Assembly: GCA_014898425.1 (NCBI GenBank) | Contig: RCSZ01000007.1 | Span: forward strand, 1,550,001 to 1,614,000 | From: Botryotinia globosa | Lineage: Eukaryota > Ascomycota > Leotiomycetes > Helotiales > Sclerotiniaceae | DNA: 64,000 bases | Direction of reading: 5' to 3' | Part shown: positions 33,901-47,706 of the stretch, one piece after another | Numbering within the stretch: the stretch's first letter is position 1 | Layout of the letters: every line of letters begins with the position of its first letter | Program-made: the position numbers and the translations under genes | Notes under the pieces: model-generated | The model's database searches: none | Told to the model about the DNA's origin: nothing | The model's input: the letters and a program-made list of their open reading frames with translations, nothing else

Positions 33901-35673
33901 CACGCTGGTATGTATTGGAAATCTGGCAAGAATGGCACCATGCTGATCTCCTTGATAGGTGCAATTCAACGTATTTTGATGAACGTATTTGGCAATTCGC
34001 AAAAATATACAGATCATGGCCTTATTCAAGTACAGTTGCAACTGCGACAACAAAAAACGGCCATCGGCGTGCCACCTTCAAATTCTCATCCTACCGGGGA
34101 CTTCATGTGTCTGCGTATCACAGATTCTGGCAAAGGAATGTCAACTGAATACATGGAACGCAAACTTTACCACCCATTTGCCCAAGAGAATAGCTTTACA
34201 CCTGGTGTTGGCCTGGGTCTTTCTATTGTGTGAGTTCTTCCATCTACTTCACACGAATGAGCTAATGAAGAATCAAGCTGGAGCATTGTGAAACAATTAG
34301 GTGGAACTATACTCATCCGCAGTGAGGTTGGCATAGGGACTGACGTTGAGGTTCTCATTCCTGTGGAAAAATCAGAGCCCCCTTCACACGATGAAGTAAT
34401 CAGCGGGGATACTGTTGATACAACTGATGTCAGCATTGCTGCCGAAAAAGCAATGAGATCGCTCCGTGATAGAGCAGCAGGAAGAGTAATTTCTTTTGAT
34501 CGTGGCCAACTCACATCCCCACAGACTAATGCTTGGGATTGCATTCAGAAATACTGCTCCGAGTGGTATGGTTTTGATGTCCGAAAGTCTGATGGAAATT
34601 CACAGAGTGAAGATCTACTTCTCACCAATGAGACATGTAAATTTCCAGAATGTTCTCCTTGTCAGAGGATATTAGTAATCCATGCCGCAATGAGCTATCC
34701 AACTATCAATAGGCCAGATGATCAGCATTTTATTGCCAATATTTCTCAACCAATAGGACCCTACAGACTTGCCCGAGCAATTCTTGCTCTGTTGGACCAA
34801 ACTATTTGCGAATCACGCAATAAGCACGCTACTACACAAACTCCTCTTGGATCACCAGAGGAGCTACACCGCAATGAAACAAAGGAATATAGCTTTTTAC
34901 CAGTGCAAGAGCCGGAGCCCAACACAAAAAGTGATATTACACTTACTCTAGCAAAGCAAAAGGTCTGCGAAGAATTCGCTGAACCTCTTGAAAACTTAGA
35001 ACAGTTTCAACTTCAAGCACCTCTTGCTACTCCTCTAGAACCAATACCCAGACCGCAAATTCCTGAACGCAAATCTTCGAAATACCCTTCACCTCCGCCA
35101 CATCCGCCTCCTCAAGTCACCCAAGTCACACAAGTCAACCCAGAAAAAACACCCCTCCATATTCTCGCCGTTGATGATAACGCACTTAATCTCCAATTGA
35201 TACATCGTTATCTCCAAAAACGCAAAATAGATACAATAGTGACTGCAACTGATGGTTTAGAAGCAGTAGCAGCCGCAAAGGCGTCAAAAAATGGATTTGA
35301 TGCAATTTTCATGGATATTTCGATGCCAAAAATGGATGGATTCGAAGCTACACGACTCATCAGAAATTGGGAGAGCGAGTTATGTGTAGGGTTGGATGGT
35401 CTAATCGCTTGGGGGCACGGCAGAGAGAAAGAGGGGGAAATGGAGATTGAAGAAAAGACCTATGATCAACTACCAAGGGGCAAGGCTTATGTAGTTGCTA
35501 TGACAGGCTTGGGGAGTCAAAAAGCAAGGGACGAGGCCGATAGAAGTGGATTTGATGATTTTATGACTAAACCGGTTAAATTACCGAAAGTTGGAGAGTT
35601 GTTGAAAAGATTGAGTTGTGAGAAGGCTGCTAGATTGGAAGTTAGTAAGCGTAATACAGATTGGAACTTTTGA
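30963..35673 (+). CDS. Hybrid sensor histidine kinase (GAF-HisKA-HATPase-REC)
   Basis: Intracellular two-component sensor passing phosphate His to Asp and then, by family knowledge, to a Ypd1-type phosphotransfer protein. Eleven exons (30963-31081, 31260-31581, 31633-31861, 31922-32603, 32660-32868, 32934-33107, 33161-33282, 33549-33618, 33674-33907, 33959-34229, 34278-35673) give 1275 residues with consistent phases. A GAF-like region covers ~100-210 (YAGAPITTKNGINIGVLCVF). The H-box is SHEFRSPLHGILASADFL with His579. The N-box is NVFGNSQKYTDHG (~729-741), G1 is ITDSGKGMS (~774) and G2 is GVGLGLSIV (~803). The receiver starts at ILAVDDN (~1106), with phospho-acceptor Asp1157 (MDISMP) and Lys1242 (TKPV). 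No membrane segment is seen. All key residues are present. The fungal HHK group number is not assigned. Confidence 0.92.
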
Positions 35674-35941
35674 ATGGAAATAGGTGGGCGATTGGACAGG
35701 CACAACCGGCTGGACGAGAGGGAACGAGATAAGGTACGGAGTTAATATGAAATGCAATATACGGATAATTGGGTCGGTGTGGGAAGGGAAGGGAAATGGA
35801 ATGAATTGTATAATAATCGATGATACCTAATAGCGAAAAGAAACGAGAATATGAATAGCTTTCTTACGGTTCGGTCATTGATTTCGTGTTAAATTCATCC
35901 ATTTAGCGATATCGCTAATTGGTTAGGGGGGCAAATATAAT
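35674..35941. other. Histidine kinase 3' flank up to the transposon block
   Basis: Ordinary composition up to the copia element; base composition changes abruptly at the LTR. The last five bases (35937-35941, ATAAT) are the left target-site duplication of the copia insertion. Confidence 0.7.
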
Positions 35942-36108
35942 TGTCGGGACATCGATTATATAATCAAAAAGAGCACTATATTAATTAACATCACACTAGC
36001 GTTTCTCTATATATTTAATATTTAACTTTCTATAATTAATAATAATCAAAAACGAATACAATCATATAGAACTAAATATTTATATTTATATCAATCAAAT
36101 TGATATCA
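35942..36108 (+). repeat. Copia 5' LTR (167 bp)
   Basis: Starts TGTCGGGACATCGATT, ends GATATCA. Matches 58954-59120 along its length, with differences that are mainly C/T and G/A transitions. Confidence 0.85.
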
Positions 36109-38338
36109 ATATTAATTAGTGATATTATAAATTAAGACCTTAGATTTTACTAAAAGTATTAGATATTTTTATATAATATTCAGAATTAATAGAAATTCTG
36201 AAGAGATTATAAAGAAGATATTATTGTACTAGGTATAGTACACTATCTCTTTTTGTAATGTTAAAGAGTGTATTCTGGATAATTGTATTGGGAAGATATA
36301 TTCAAAAAATTTGGTTTTGTTAAATATAACAAATCGATTTTACATTTATTATATATTCACTTTTGTATTGTATATTATATTAAATAAAACAAAAACCTTT
36401 ATTATTTTTTATACCTATAAGAGATTCTCTTATATATACAAATACATATATATCTATAACAACTTTCGAAATACTTCTACTTATATATATAATTATATCG
36501 AAAAATGATATTACTCTAATTAAGAATATTATTAATAAGAATATATATATAAAGAAGGAAAAGAAAGAATATAAGAAATAATTCAATTTATTAAAAATAA
36601 TATTAGATAATAAAAGAGCTATTGTTATTAATAGTAAAAAGCTTATCAAATATATTAAATTCAAATATAAATAATATAATTATAAAGATATTAATAATAA
36701 TAATCTAATAAAAATCTTTCATTATAACTTTAGAATATTTATGATTATACAATTTACAAAAATCTATTAGATTTATATACAAAAGCTATATATAATATTA
36801 TGTATTTAAGGAGTATATTTATCAAAAATAGATGTTGAAATATTTATAGTTTTATTCGAATAATCTTATAAGATTATTATTAATAAATGAATAAAAGTAT
36901 AAATTCAAAAAGTTTTAAAAGATATTAATATTAAAAAATTCAAATTCAAATCTGGAATTATTTACAAATTTATTAAAAACGATTTCAAATATATAAACAA
37001 AAACAATGAAAATGAGTATAATGAAAATAAAAATATAAAAGATTTTAATAATGAGGATAGTGATAATAATAAAGATAATAAAGATTATAAATTTTGAAAG
37101 GATAAAATATTAATATTATATTTCAATATATAATCTTTTATTAATTTATTAAAATTCTATATTAATAATAAGAAATATAATAGGGATGATAATAATTTTG
37201 ATTTCAAGTTTCCAATATTTTATAAAATCTTATAATATGTAAAGATATTTATAAATATATATTATAAAGTATTTCTGATTATATTTAAAAAAAATATATT
37301 TTAATTTTTTTATACTAATTATAATTTATTATTATTAATATTCAAAGAATTTTGTATTTATATATAAAATAATTTCAAAGAAGATAAATATCAATAAAAT
37401 ATATTATTGAAATAAAATAATATTATTTTAAAATCGATTAGAAAAGAGTATAGAAATAAGTTATTTAGTGAGTATTTTATAATTATAATCAAATAATTAT
37501 ATATATTGTAATACCAATTCGATCTTATTATATAGTAAATATTTTATTTTTATAATAAATTTATATTTGTTTATAAAGATATAGAGATATATAATTTAAT
37601 TTGTTTTGATTTCAAAAAAGAGATGTTTAATTTGATTAATTAATTATAACAATTTATTAGTATATAGAAAAGATTATATAAGAATGGAGGGGATATGATA
37701 TTATTTATTAATAGGAAATTCTATAGCAATAATAATTATAGTAATAGCTGAAGTGATTCTAAGGATTTTAGAAATAGTAATAACTTTAGAAATAATTTAT
37801 ATAATAAACAACAATATTTAGATTCGTTTAATCAATATAATTATTATTGAATATATAAAAAAGAAAAATATTAATTAATAAAATACTTTAAAAAAAAAAT
37901 AAAAAAAAATATGAGTATAAAAAGAAAATTAAAAATAATAATAATAATATATTTAATAAATATTATAATTAATAAATAATTGAATATAAAAGAAAGGCTA
38001 TCAATGTAGAGTTTAATTTAAAAATCGAAATAGATTTGTTTTTTATAAACCTTGATATTGAAAACAATATAAATAAAACATTTTTTATAAATTCTAAGTT
38101 TATTAATAATTAGGAAATATTTAATCAATTATTATTTAATACAATATTATATATAATAATTAGAAATTTTATTGAAATTATTTTATTTGTAGAAAATGTA
38201 ATAGATATTTTTTATATAAATTATATAAGTAAAGAATTCTTTGATATATATATTGATATAGTATATACAAGGAAATCTATAATTAGGATTAGATAATATT
38301 ATATATAGAAATAGATCTATTTAGTTGAATATGATTTA

Positions 38339-39340
38339 TTGATAATAGAAATTGCGAATATATATTTTGGGAAGGGAATTGCAATATCGATAGGATTATT
38401 TCAAATCATTATATTATTCGAAGATATCAATTTTTATATTGTGGATATTGATATTCCATTTCTATTGAGTTTTAAAGATATGGATTGTTTTAAAGTATTT
38501 TATAATAATATTACTAATCAGTTTATTACCTCAAAAAGTGAATATTTTGTTATTAGAAGATATGAGTATATATTTTTAATATAAAAAGTAAATATAAATC
38601 AATTCATTCAAGAATCGATTTATTAGAATAACTATTATTTAATAATTATAGAGCTATAATATTTATATCAATAATTTGGTTATTCATTAGTATAACGTTT
38701 TTATAATATATTATAATAAACAGATTATAATAAGAGTAGTGATATTATTAAATATTTCACTAAATATTATAAGTATTATCAAATATATAGCAAATTATTA
38801 GAATATTTCAGGTTCATTTTATCGAAAAATATTGAATTCAATTATACTATTTATATTAATATTATATATATTATAGATAATTTGGTTTTATATGTTGTTG
38901 ATAAAGTAATATACTATTAAATAGTTTGATTTTTTGAAAATATTTTTATTAAATATATATTCGATAATTTCAGAGAATATTGAATTAATATGTATATTGA
39001 ATTGCTAGATTATATTATTTATAATATTGGAAAAAACTTTGTGAGTAAAGAGTTTATTTAAAATATGAAATCTATATCAATCATTATTAAGAGTATATTT
39101 ATCAAAATATATAATTCTATAGATATTATTGAAAGATATTATTATTTATTATATTATATATATAAGATTTTAATAAAAAAATTTGAAGATAATAATTTGA
39201 TTAAAATAATAATTCTTCAAATAGCAATAAAAATTATAAATAATATAATAAGGCTAAATAGATTTATTCTTATATTACTAATTTATAGAATATATTCTAG
39301 ATTAAGTGATATTAATTTATTAATTGTAATAATTATTTAA
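38339..39340 (+). pseudogene. Degraded copia protease-linker and integrase region
   Basis: A segment around 38339-38581 resembles the fungal copia stretch that precedes integrase (DIDIPFLLSFKDMDC then VIRRYEYIFL). 39065-39340 resembles the integrase part of the same elements (IDIIERYYYLLYYIYKIL ... LLIYRIYSRLSDIN). Multiple stops separate them. Gag-like sequence should lie upstream (36.1-38.3 kb) but is too mutated for me to define. Confidence 0.65.
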
Positions 39341-40218
39341 TGTATAAAAACTATAAAAAAAACTATAATAGAAATACATTATATTTGAATTAAAAAATAA
39401 ATTATAAAGATATTAAAACTAAGGAATAAATTATTTATAATATTTGTTTTTATTTTGTTATTGAATTCAAAAGTTTTAATAAAAAAAAAGAAAAAGATAA
39501 TAATATATTAAATAAATAGATTGGATTATATACTTTGATTGAAATAAATAGGAAAATATACAAAATGGAATTTTCTAGTAAATCAATTAAATTCTGATTT
39601 ATATTTGTATAATTCTTTTATATAGAATTTGAAGAAATAGAATCGAAAAATAATTATATAAATAATAGTAATAATAATATTATAATTATTGATATATTGT
39701 ATATAAAAATATTACAATTTCAAATATTATTATTAATAATGTAATTAGATATACAATTATATTATTATATAAAAAGCAATTTGATTAGAATAATTAATAT
39801 AATAAATGTTGATAAAGAATATATTACAAAATTATTATAATTGATTATATTCTTATAAAATAATATATCTATAAAATATATAAAATTGTAATATAAAAAA
39901 ATTAATGGATTAATAGAAAATGAAGTTTTCAAAATTATTTCAAAAAATAATATTTTATTTGAAATAAAACTTTTCAAATTATATTTTGTTAATGAAATAA
40001 AAAAAGAGGGTATTGATAGGGTATATGTGAAGTTATAATTAATAATTTAAATATATCAAAATGAAGATAAAATTATTGTTTTAATATAATTATTTATTAT
40101 TCAATATATTAATCAATATATTATTCTTGTATTTGTTATTATTCTATAAATATCGAATAAATATATTTAAATCTATTTACAAAATATTATATAAGTATAT
40201 ATATAATCGATTATAATT

Positions 40219-41246
40219 TTGAATAAATTTATTTATATAAAAGTATTGAAAAAGATTAGATTTGAGAACAAATATATTTTGTATATTATAAAATCTTTGT
40301 ATGGTATTTTTGAAGTAGGAAATTATTGGTTTGGAATTTATTATAATTATTATAAGGATAAGCTGAATATAATACAATCTATATATAATTTTTATCTATT
40401 TTATTCAATCAATAATATTGATATTATAAGGTTTCAAATTAATGATATATTTATAGTTGTAGATGAAAAATTCGTATATTTAGAACAAAAGTAATTAGGT
40501 AAAACCAATTTTATGGTTAAAAATAAAAAGTAATTTATAAAAAACTATTCATTTAGATTTAATAGTTATTTAATTATTTTTAAGAGTAATAGAATTTATT
40601 TCAATCAAGAGAAATAATATAATAATATTAGAATAATTATAATTAGAAATATCGATATATATAGAATGAGGGGAAAAGTTTGAAAAAATATTATTTCAAA
40701 GAATCAATATATTATTCAATATATAAGGGGAGTATATATTATAATTGTATGTCAATTAAAGGTATCTTATTATCTTTTTATTATTATTCAAATAATAGAT
40801 TCGAAAAAAGAAGATATAAATAAGTTTAATAAAATTATCAAATAGCAAATGGATAATTCGAAAAGAGAATTTACATTTGTATCTTTAAATATAGATTTCA
40901 TCAAATTAGTTGTTTTCATTAATATATCATTTATTAATAATATTGATTTATTATTACAAATTGACTATATAATTTACTTAATGAATAAGTACAATAATAC
41001 TAATATCATATATTAGATATTAGTTAAATACAAGAGAATTATTAGAAGTGTATTAGTTTTTGAACTATATATATTGATTCTAGATTTCAATATTGAAATT
41101 ACTATTAAAGATATTATTAATGTTATTTTTAAATCTAAAAAGCCAATACTATTTATACTTTATACAAACTCAAAGTTATTATATAATTTATTGATTAAAT
41201 TTAGTATAAATGTAGAAAAACATTTTCTAATCGATATTATAGTTTT
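40219..41246 (+). pseudogene. Degraded copia reverse transcriptase and 5' part of RNase H
   Basis: 40219-40494 carries the recognisable copia RT stretch (YIIKSLYGIFEVGNYWFG, then FQINDIFIVVDE at the place of the catalytic DD region, with substitutions). 41074-41241 carries RNase H (FILYTNSKLLYNLLIKF ... EKHFLIDI). The frame is cut at 41246 by the insertion of gypsy element A and resumes at 58693. Confidence 0.75.
41242..41246. repeat. Left target-site duplication of gypsy A (GTTTT)
   Basis: GTTTT immediately before the 5' LTR of gypsy A; the same five bases follow the 3' LTR at 58688-58692. Copia RNase H coding resumes after the second copy. Confidence 0.8.
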
Positions 41247-41404
41247 TATCACGGCGCCAACTACATTGCCTTCGTGCCTTTGTGCCTTAAGCATAAACCC
41301 TTAGTGTACTCTTAGTATATCCTATTTTCTATAATAGAGCCTCAACCTTTTATAGTATTTAGAACTTTTATGATATAATATAAGTTTTTACCTGTATCTT
41401 GATA
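41247..41404 (+). repeat. Gypsy A 5' LTR (158 bp)
   Basis: Less mutated than its surroundings: it keeps CACGGCGCCAACTACATTGCC. Same length as, and alignable with, 58530-58687. Confidence 0.85.
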
Positions 41405-43578
41405 GTTTGTATTATCTATTTAAAAGTTATTATAATTTCATTTTAAATATTTATTCAAATTGTATTTCAATTATTTCAATTACCTTGATTTTATCAAAGT
41501 TATAATTCGATTATATTGATTGAATCTATTATTAATCTATTGTAAATAACTTTGCTATTTTTCAACAAAATTATTTGATTATGTTAAAATATATTTATAT
41601 TAATTTATCAATGTTTTATAATTATAAAAGTATTTTAAAAATAATCGATCAAATAGTTATATTTAATCTACCTCTACAATTCCTTTTTTTAAATTATATT
41701 ATCAATTTTATTAAAACTAATATTTCTTTATTTATAAATCTATTTTATAATCTGAATATTATATATTTTGTAGTTACTCAAATTATATTTATTTTAATTG
41801 AAATGATTATAATTTTATTATAAAAACAAGTTATTGTAGTATATATTTAAGTCAACAAAGCTCAATTATAGATTATCGAATTGTAAGATACAATTGAGAT
41901 ATTAAAGATTGCTGTTTGTAATAACCCAAAAGCTTTGTTCTATTAAAAACATCTCATTTTTTTTAAGAAATTCAATAATAATAAACAAAACATTATAAAG
42001 TATTAGGATTAGTATATAGTATTTTATAATATAATCAATTATTATTTAATTACAAATTATAAGAATGAGTTAGAATTTCAATGGATTATATTTTTTGTTA
42101 ATTTATTTTTTGATTCGGTTTATATAAATAATTAAATATATTTCAATATAATTATAGATAATTCATATAATTTTGATTTTTGGTTTTTTAAATAATATAT
42201 TGTAGTAAGTATTTGAAACAAATTAAATAAATAATATCAAATCCTTAATTTTTTATGAAAAGTTTTTATGGATTATAATAAATATAAGATAAAAAAAATT
42301 CTATTTAATAATTTTATTATTGAGTTTAAGTAGTTTATTATTAGATGTAGAAAAATTGTTGAATAATAAGTTGCTGATTTTAAGTTCAAAGTTTTATAAA
42401 AATTAATTAATATTTTAATTAATTATTTTAATAAACTTTTTATTGTTGATATTGATGTGTGGATAATTTGGTGGCAAGGTGTTTATAATAATCTAAAAAA
42501 GAAAATTTATTTTGATAATTAATGAAAGAGTTAGGGTATTAATTTTAATTATAATTAATTGAGGTATTATGATAGAAAGTTAATTTTAATTATAGTTTCT
42601 TTTGTATTAAAATTATTTGGTGATTTTATGTAATTAGATGCTGTTTGATAAGGTTAATGTTTTTTATTTTGTTATATTCGAGAGTAATATTTTGATTTTG
42701 GTTTTTGTTTTTATTATAAAAAATTAGATTATATTAAAAACAATTGCAATGAGAAATAAGCTAATGATATAAAATATAATATCAATATTAATATAGGATA
42801 TAATCTTTATATTAATCATTCTTTTGTAACTAATTAATATTAAAGCTTTAGATTTTATTATAATACTATTAACTCCTTATATCAAAGTCTGTTTCCATTC
42901 ATCAATTATTTTCCACCTATCAATTATTTTCTAATTATATTATTATATTATACTTTATTAATTTTCTTTAGTTTTATTTAAGAATTTAATCTGAAAGGAT
43001 ATATTAAAGGATTTATTTATTTAAAAAAAAATAAAAACTTTATTTTTTAATTTGATATATTAAAAAATTGATTTCAATTTATAATTATAAATCAAGATTT
43101 TTTGTAGAAAATTTATCTTTATAGATTAAAAGATTAATTATATCTAGAGATTTTTTATATTTTAGAATAATAAATAGTAAATCTTTTAAAATCTTAATAA
43201 AAATCTTTCTTATGTTTAATATAATTATTCCATTTATTAATCTTATAAATAATAAAGCTATGGGCTATAGCTTTATTGATAGAGAAGTTATCTTTAAATT
43301 CTAAATATCTATATATTTCCTTCCTTATATTTATTATTTACTTCTAATCAATAAAAAGTCTTTCAATATCCTTTTTCAATATACTTTCCTAGATATATAA
43401 ATCAATAATTATTAGGAGATTGATTTGTTTTATATTATTATCTTATCAATTGTAAATCCAATAATTCTTGATCTTTTTTAATTTCAATATTATAATTCCA
43501 TTATTAATTGATTAATAATAATATTTAAATTTAAATTTATATATTATTCGAAATATTATTATTTTATTGATATTATAA
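41405..43578 (+). other. Gypsy A leader and presumed gag region, unreadable
   Basis: By position this should hold the primer-binding site and gag. I can see no frame or motif that identifies either; the sequence is nearly all A and T. Confidence 0.4.
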
Positions 43579-43824
43579 CAATTATTATTCTTAATATATT
43601 TAATAGTTATAAAATAACTTTATCAAAAAATGACAAAATTATATTAATCGATTTCAAATTATTTTTACAAAAGCTTATTCCAAAACCAGTTTCTATAATA
43701 GCAATTATTGTTTTTAATATATCTAATAATTATAAAATAATTTTACTAAAAAATAATAAAGTTATATCGATCGATTCTAAATCATTTTTATAAAAGCTTA
43801 TTTCAAAATCAGTTTTTATAGAAA
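43579..43824. repeat. Direct tandem duplication, period about 123 bp, in gypsy A
   Basis: Two adjacent copies share segments such as CAATTATT, TTATAAAATAA and ACAAAAGCTTATT with the same spacing. The period is a multiple of three, so a frame could have been kept. It lies between the presumed gag/protease region and reverse transcriptase. Confidence 0.7.
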
Positions 43825-44649
43825 ACATTATTAATAAAAGCTTTGAAATTAAATCCTTATTACTTCAAGATTAATTAGCAATTTTTAAATCTATCGAGGC
43901 TTTGGATATTAAAAGAAATCCTAACACTATCAATTTCGAAAATAATGAAAACAAAAACCCTTATCACATTTATTATATTAATAATAAAACGGATATTCGA
44001 ATTAGAATGATTTTTAATTGTTTATTCTTAAAATTAATTCTAGTTTGATTTATTATCAATTCTAGAAAATATAAAAGATTATTATAGAATTAGAATATCT
44101 TATTTTTATTATTATTATTACTACCAAATCCTTTAAGTGAACTGCTCGATATTATACAAAATATTTGTTTTGAAATGTAAGATATAAAGTTCTTTATAAT
44201 TAATAATTTTATATAATTTTGTAAAAACAATAATATTTATATTATAAAAGTATTCTAAAATGAATTAGATAGAATTTATGATTTATATTATATAATGATT
44301 AAGAATTCTATTCAATTATATTGAGATTTAGTAGATAATAATATTAATAAATTTATAGAAAAGATAAATTAATTTATTCTTTTTATATTAAAAATCTAAG
44401 ATAAATTATTTCTCTAATTTTATAATCTATATTCAGAATTCCTATTTTTTTTTATTAATAAATTTCTATTATGATATTTATAAAATTATAAAATCAAAAT
44501 TATATCAGGTAAAAAATTATTATATAATAAAAGCTATTTAATATTTCCAACTAAATTTCAAATTATTTATAAATAATTTAATAATAATCTGAATAAAAGA
44601 TTTATTTAGGAATTTTATTTCTAATTGGTTGTTTTATTTTTTCTAATTA

Positions 44650-47460
44650 TTAAATTAGAAAAAAGTATTTAGATTTATTAAGATTATTAGGGTTTAAATA
44701 ATATTATTATCAAAAACCAATATCCTTTATTATTAATTAAAGAAATCTTTGATGTTTTATGTTATATTAAAATCTATATTAAGTTTGATATTATTATTAT
44801 TTTCAATAAATTATAAATTGTAAAGAATTATAAATAGAAAACCATTTTCATTATTTGTTTTGATTTGTTCGAATTATTAGTGATGCTCTTTAGATTTTGT
44901 AATATATTAGCCTTATTCTAGAATTATATTAATCATATTTTTTTCAATCTTTTGGATAGAATTTGCATAATATATTTGAATAATATTTTGATTTATTTCG
45001 AAAATATTATAGATTATAAAGAATATATTTATAAGATTATTTAATAACTAATCGATATTGGATTATAAATCAATATCGATAAATATAAATTTGAAATAAA
45101 AAGAATCAAATATTTCGATTTAATTATTACTTTAGAAAATATAGAAATAAATTTGAAAAAAATTGATATTATATTCAACTAAAAATCATTAATTAAATTC
45201 AAAAATCTTTAATATTTCTTTAAATTTATTAATTTTTATTAATGTTTCATTTACAATTTTTCTAAGATTGTAGAGTTTTTCAATTATCTTCTGAAGAAGG
45301 AGAGAGTATGGAGCTAGGATTTTGAATAAAAAGATATTTTTATAATATTAAAGAATACTTTCTTTTTTGTTTTGATCCTTATTATATTTGATTATTATTA
45401 TTGTATAGTAATTGAGATTGATATTTTTGATTGGGCTATAGATAATATCCTTTTGTAATATAATAATAAAGGAAACTTATATTTTGTGATATACTTTTTA
45501 TCAAAATATAATATTATTGAATATAATTATAAGATTTATAATAAAGAATTTCTAATGATTATAAAATTATTAAAGAAATAAAGACTGGAATTATATAACA
45601 TTCAGAAACTATTCGAAATTATTATTGATTATAAGAATCTTGAATACTTTATATTGATAAAAATATTGAATTAATAATAAGCTAGATAAACCAAATTCTT
45701 ATTGGAATTCAACTTTTATATTATATATCGATTTGATCACAAGGTTATTTATCTTAATACTTTGAATTGTAGAGTTGAAGATTATTTAGTATATATTGAT
45801 TCTAATAATAATTAAATTAAGAATTGTTTATAAATGATTTTTTTAGAATAGATATTTAATATTATTATATTTAAGGATATTATTCGATAAGTAAGTAATA
45901 ATTTAGATTTGATTGTAGTCCCAATAGATATAATTATTCTCGATACTAATAAATCAATCAATAATCTTATCAACAAAGTATATAGATTATTTGAATTAGT
46001 TATAATTATATATATAATATTTTAAAACCTTTTTGTTTATTATTAGTCATTAGATATTCAAAAGGACCTTTGAATAATCTTACAAGATTATAAATTAATT
46101 AATAATAAGATCTTTTATTACAATCGCTTTTTTATTTTTCTTTCTATCAAATTTTATATACAGATTATATATTATATATATTCAATTGGATTAATTGAAT
46201 ATTTAAACTATATTAAAACTATCGATCTCATCTTTTGTATATATTGATAGCCCAATATGTCTAGGGAGATTGAAATATTTATATAAACTTATCAATTCTA
46301 TTTTCATATTAAAGCCTTTTGCTTTACTATATTTAGATTCCTTAAATTCTTGTTAGTATTGTTCTATTTCTAGTTAAATATTTTTATCGATTATATTATA
46401 TTGTTATCAATTAGTGAATATTATAGAAAGAAATATTAGTATATTATTACAATTGTTTACTGTTTGATTAAGATGTGATATTTTATATTAGTGATAGAAT
46501 TATCTACAGAAAAACTTGTAAATCAATTTATTGAAAAGATATATTGCCTGTATAGTGTTTTCAATAATATTATATTCAATAAAAACTTTCAATTTGTTTT
46601 TAAATTCTAAAAGTATTTATTCGAATATTTATCAATTATTTTGAAATAATCTTTTTTGTTTTATCCCGAGTTTGATAATCAAATGGAAAGGATCAATATT
46701 ATAGTTGAATAATACCTTTGTATTTTTATAAACTTTTATTAAAACGATTAACTCGATTAGCTTTTATTTGTAAAGTTTGTATTGAATAATATTATATCAG
46801 AAATTATTAATATATTTCTGTTTTTTATTAATTACAATTACCATTTATACTTCAAAATTGAATTATTTATATCAATTTTATTAAATTTATTATATTAAAA
46901 GAGATAAGAGTTCCTTAAAGCCAATAAAATTACAAACAGATTTGATTTTATTCTAATCAAGTTTAAAGTGTTTATAATCTAATTAATTTAAAAATACAAA
47001 GATTATACTAATAGAATTTAAATTGATATTTCTTTTTATAAAGAAAATGATAAGGTATAAGTTAGTATAAAAAATATAAAAACTAATCATTCAATAAAAA
47101 AAGATAATAACAAATAGAATGGTTTTTATAAAATCTTTAAAGTTTATAAACAGATCTGTTTATTATAACTCCTAATCAACTTCAAGATTTTTCTAGTGTT
47201 CTATAATTTATTGTTTCAATTATTCTATTATTTATTAGAATTATTAGGTTAAAATATTATTAATATTATCGAGTTATATAGAAATCAAAACCAAGTTTTT
47301 AAAAGAGATAACGAAATATATAAAAAAACCAAGTAATGGAAATTTGAGGAGATCCTTAATTATTATAATAAATATGATTTCTATTATTATATCAAATGAA
47401 AATATTATTTATTATTATAATAACTAGCTGAGGATCTTCGAGGTTAGAAGAGAATAATTA
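44650..47460 (+). pseudogene. Degraded gypsy A pol (RT, RNase H, integrase, chromodomain)
   Basis: Reverse transcriptase at ~44690-45050 (IKIYIKFDIIIIFNKL, LVMLFRFCNILALF, YLNNILIYFENI where the DD motif should be). RNase H at ~45410-45700 (FDWAIDNILLQYNN, IYFLSKYNIIEYNYKIYNKE). Integrase at ~46250-46750 (including LFYPEFDNQMERIN, the HPETDGQTER-type region). A chromodomain-like WKFEEILNYYNKYDFYYY lies at ~47335. Stops interrupt all of them. The sequence is cut by element B at 47466. Confidence 0.75.
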
Positions 47461-47466
47461 TTATAT

Positions 47467-47706
47467 TGTAAAAGAGTAGAAGGTGATAGAATCATAGAGT
47501 AATCCTTCGCATATATCATAGGAAAGTCACTATGGCGTATTGTCTTAGATAAAGGAAAAGAAAAGGAGGCTTTATATAACACTTTACAAAACATATTAGA
47601 AGTTTGGTGGGTAAAAACTAACTATTTTTTTTAAATTATAAGAAAAAGAATTATAAATATTAATTACAAAAGTAGATTATATAATTAGTATAAAGATTCG
47701 CTTACA
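47467..47706 (-). repeat. Element B LTR, 3' copy in element orientation (240 bp)
   Basis: The same length as 57940-58179 and alignable throughout (shared GGCTTTATATAA, TAGAAGTTTG, CAAAGATTCGCT). Much richer in G and C than the surrounding block. Confidence 0.85.
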
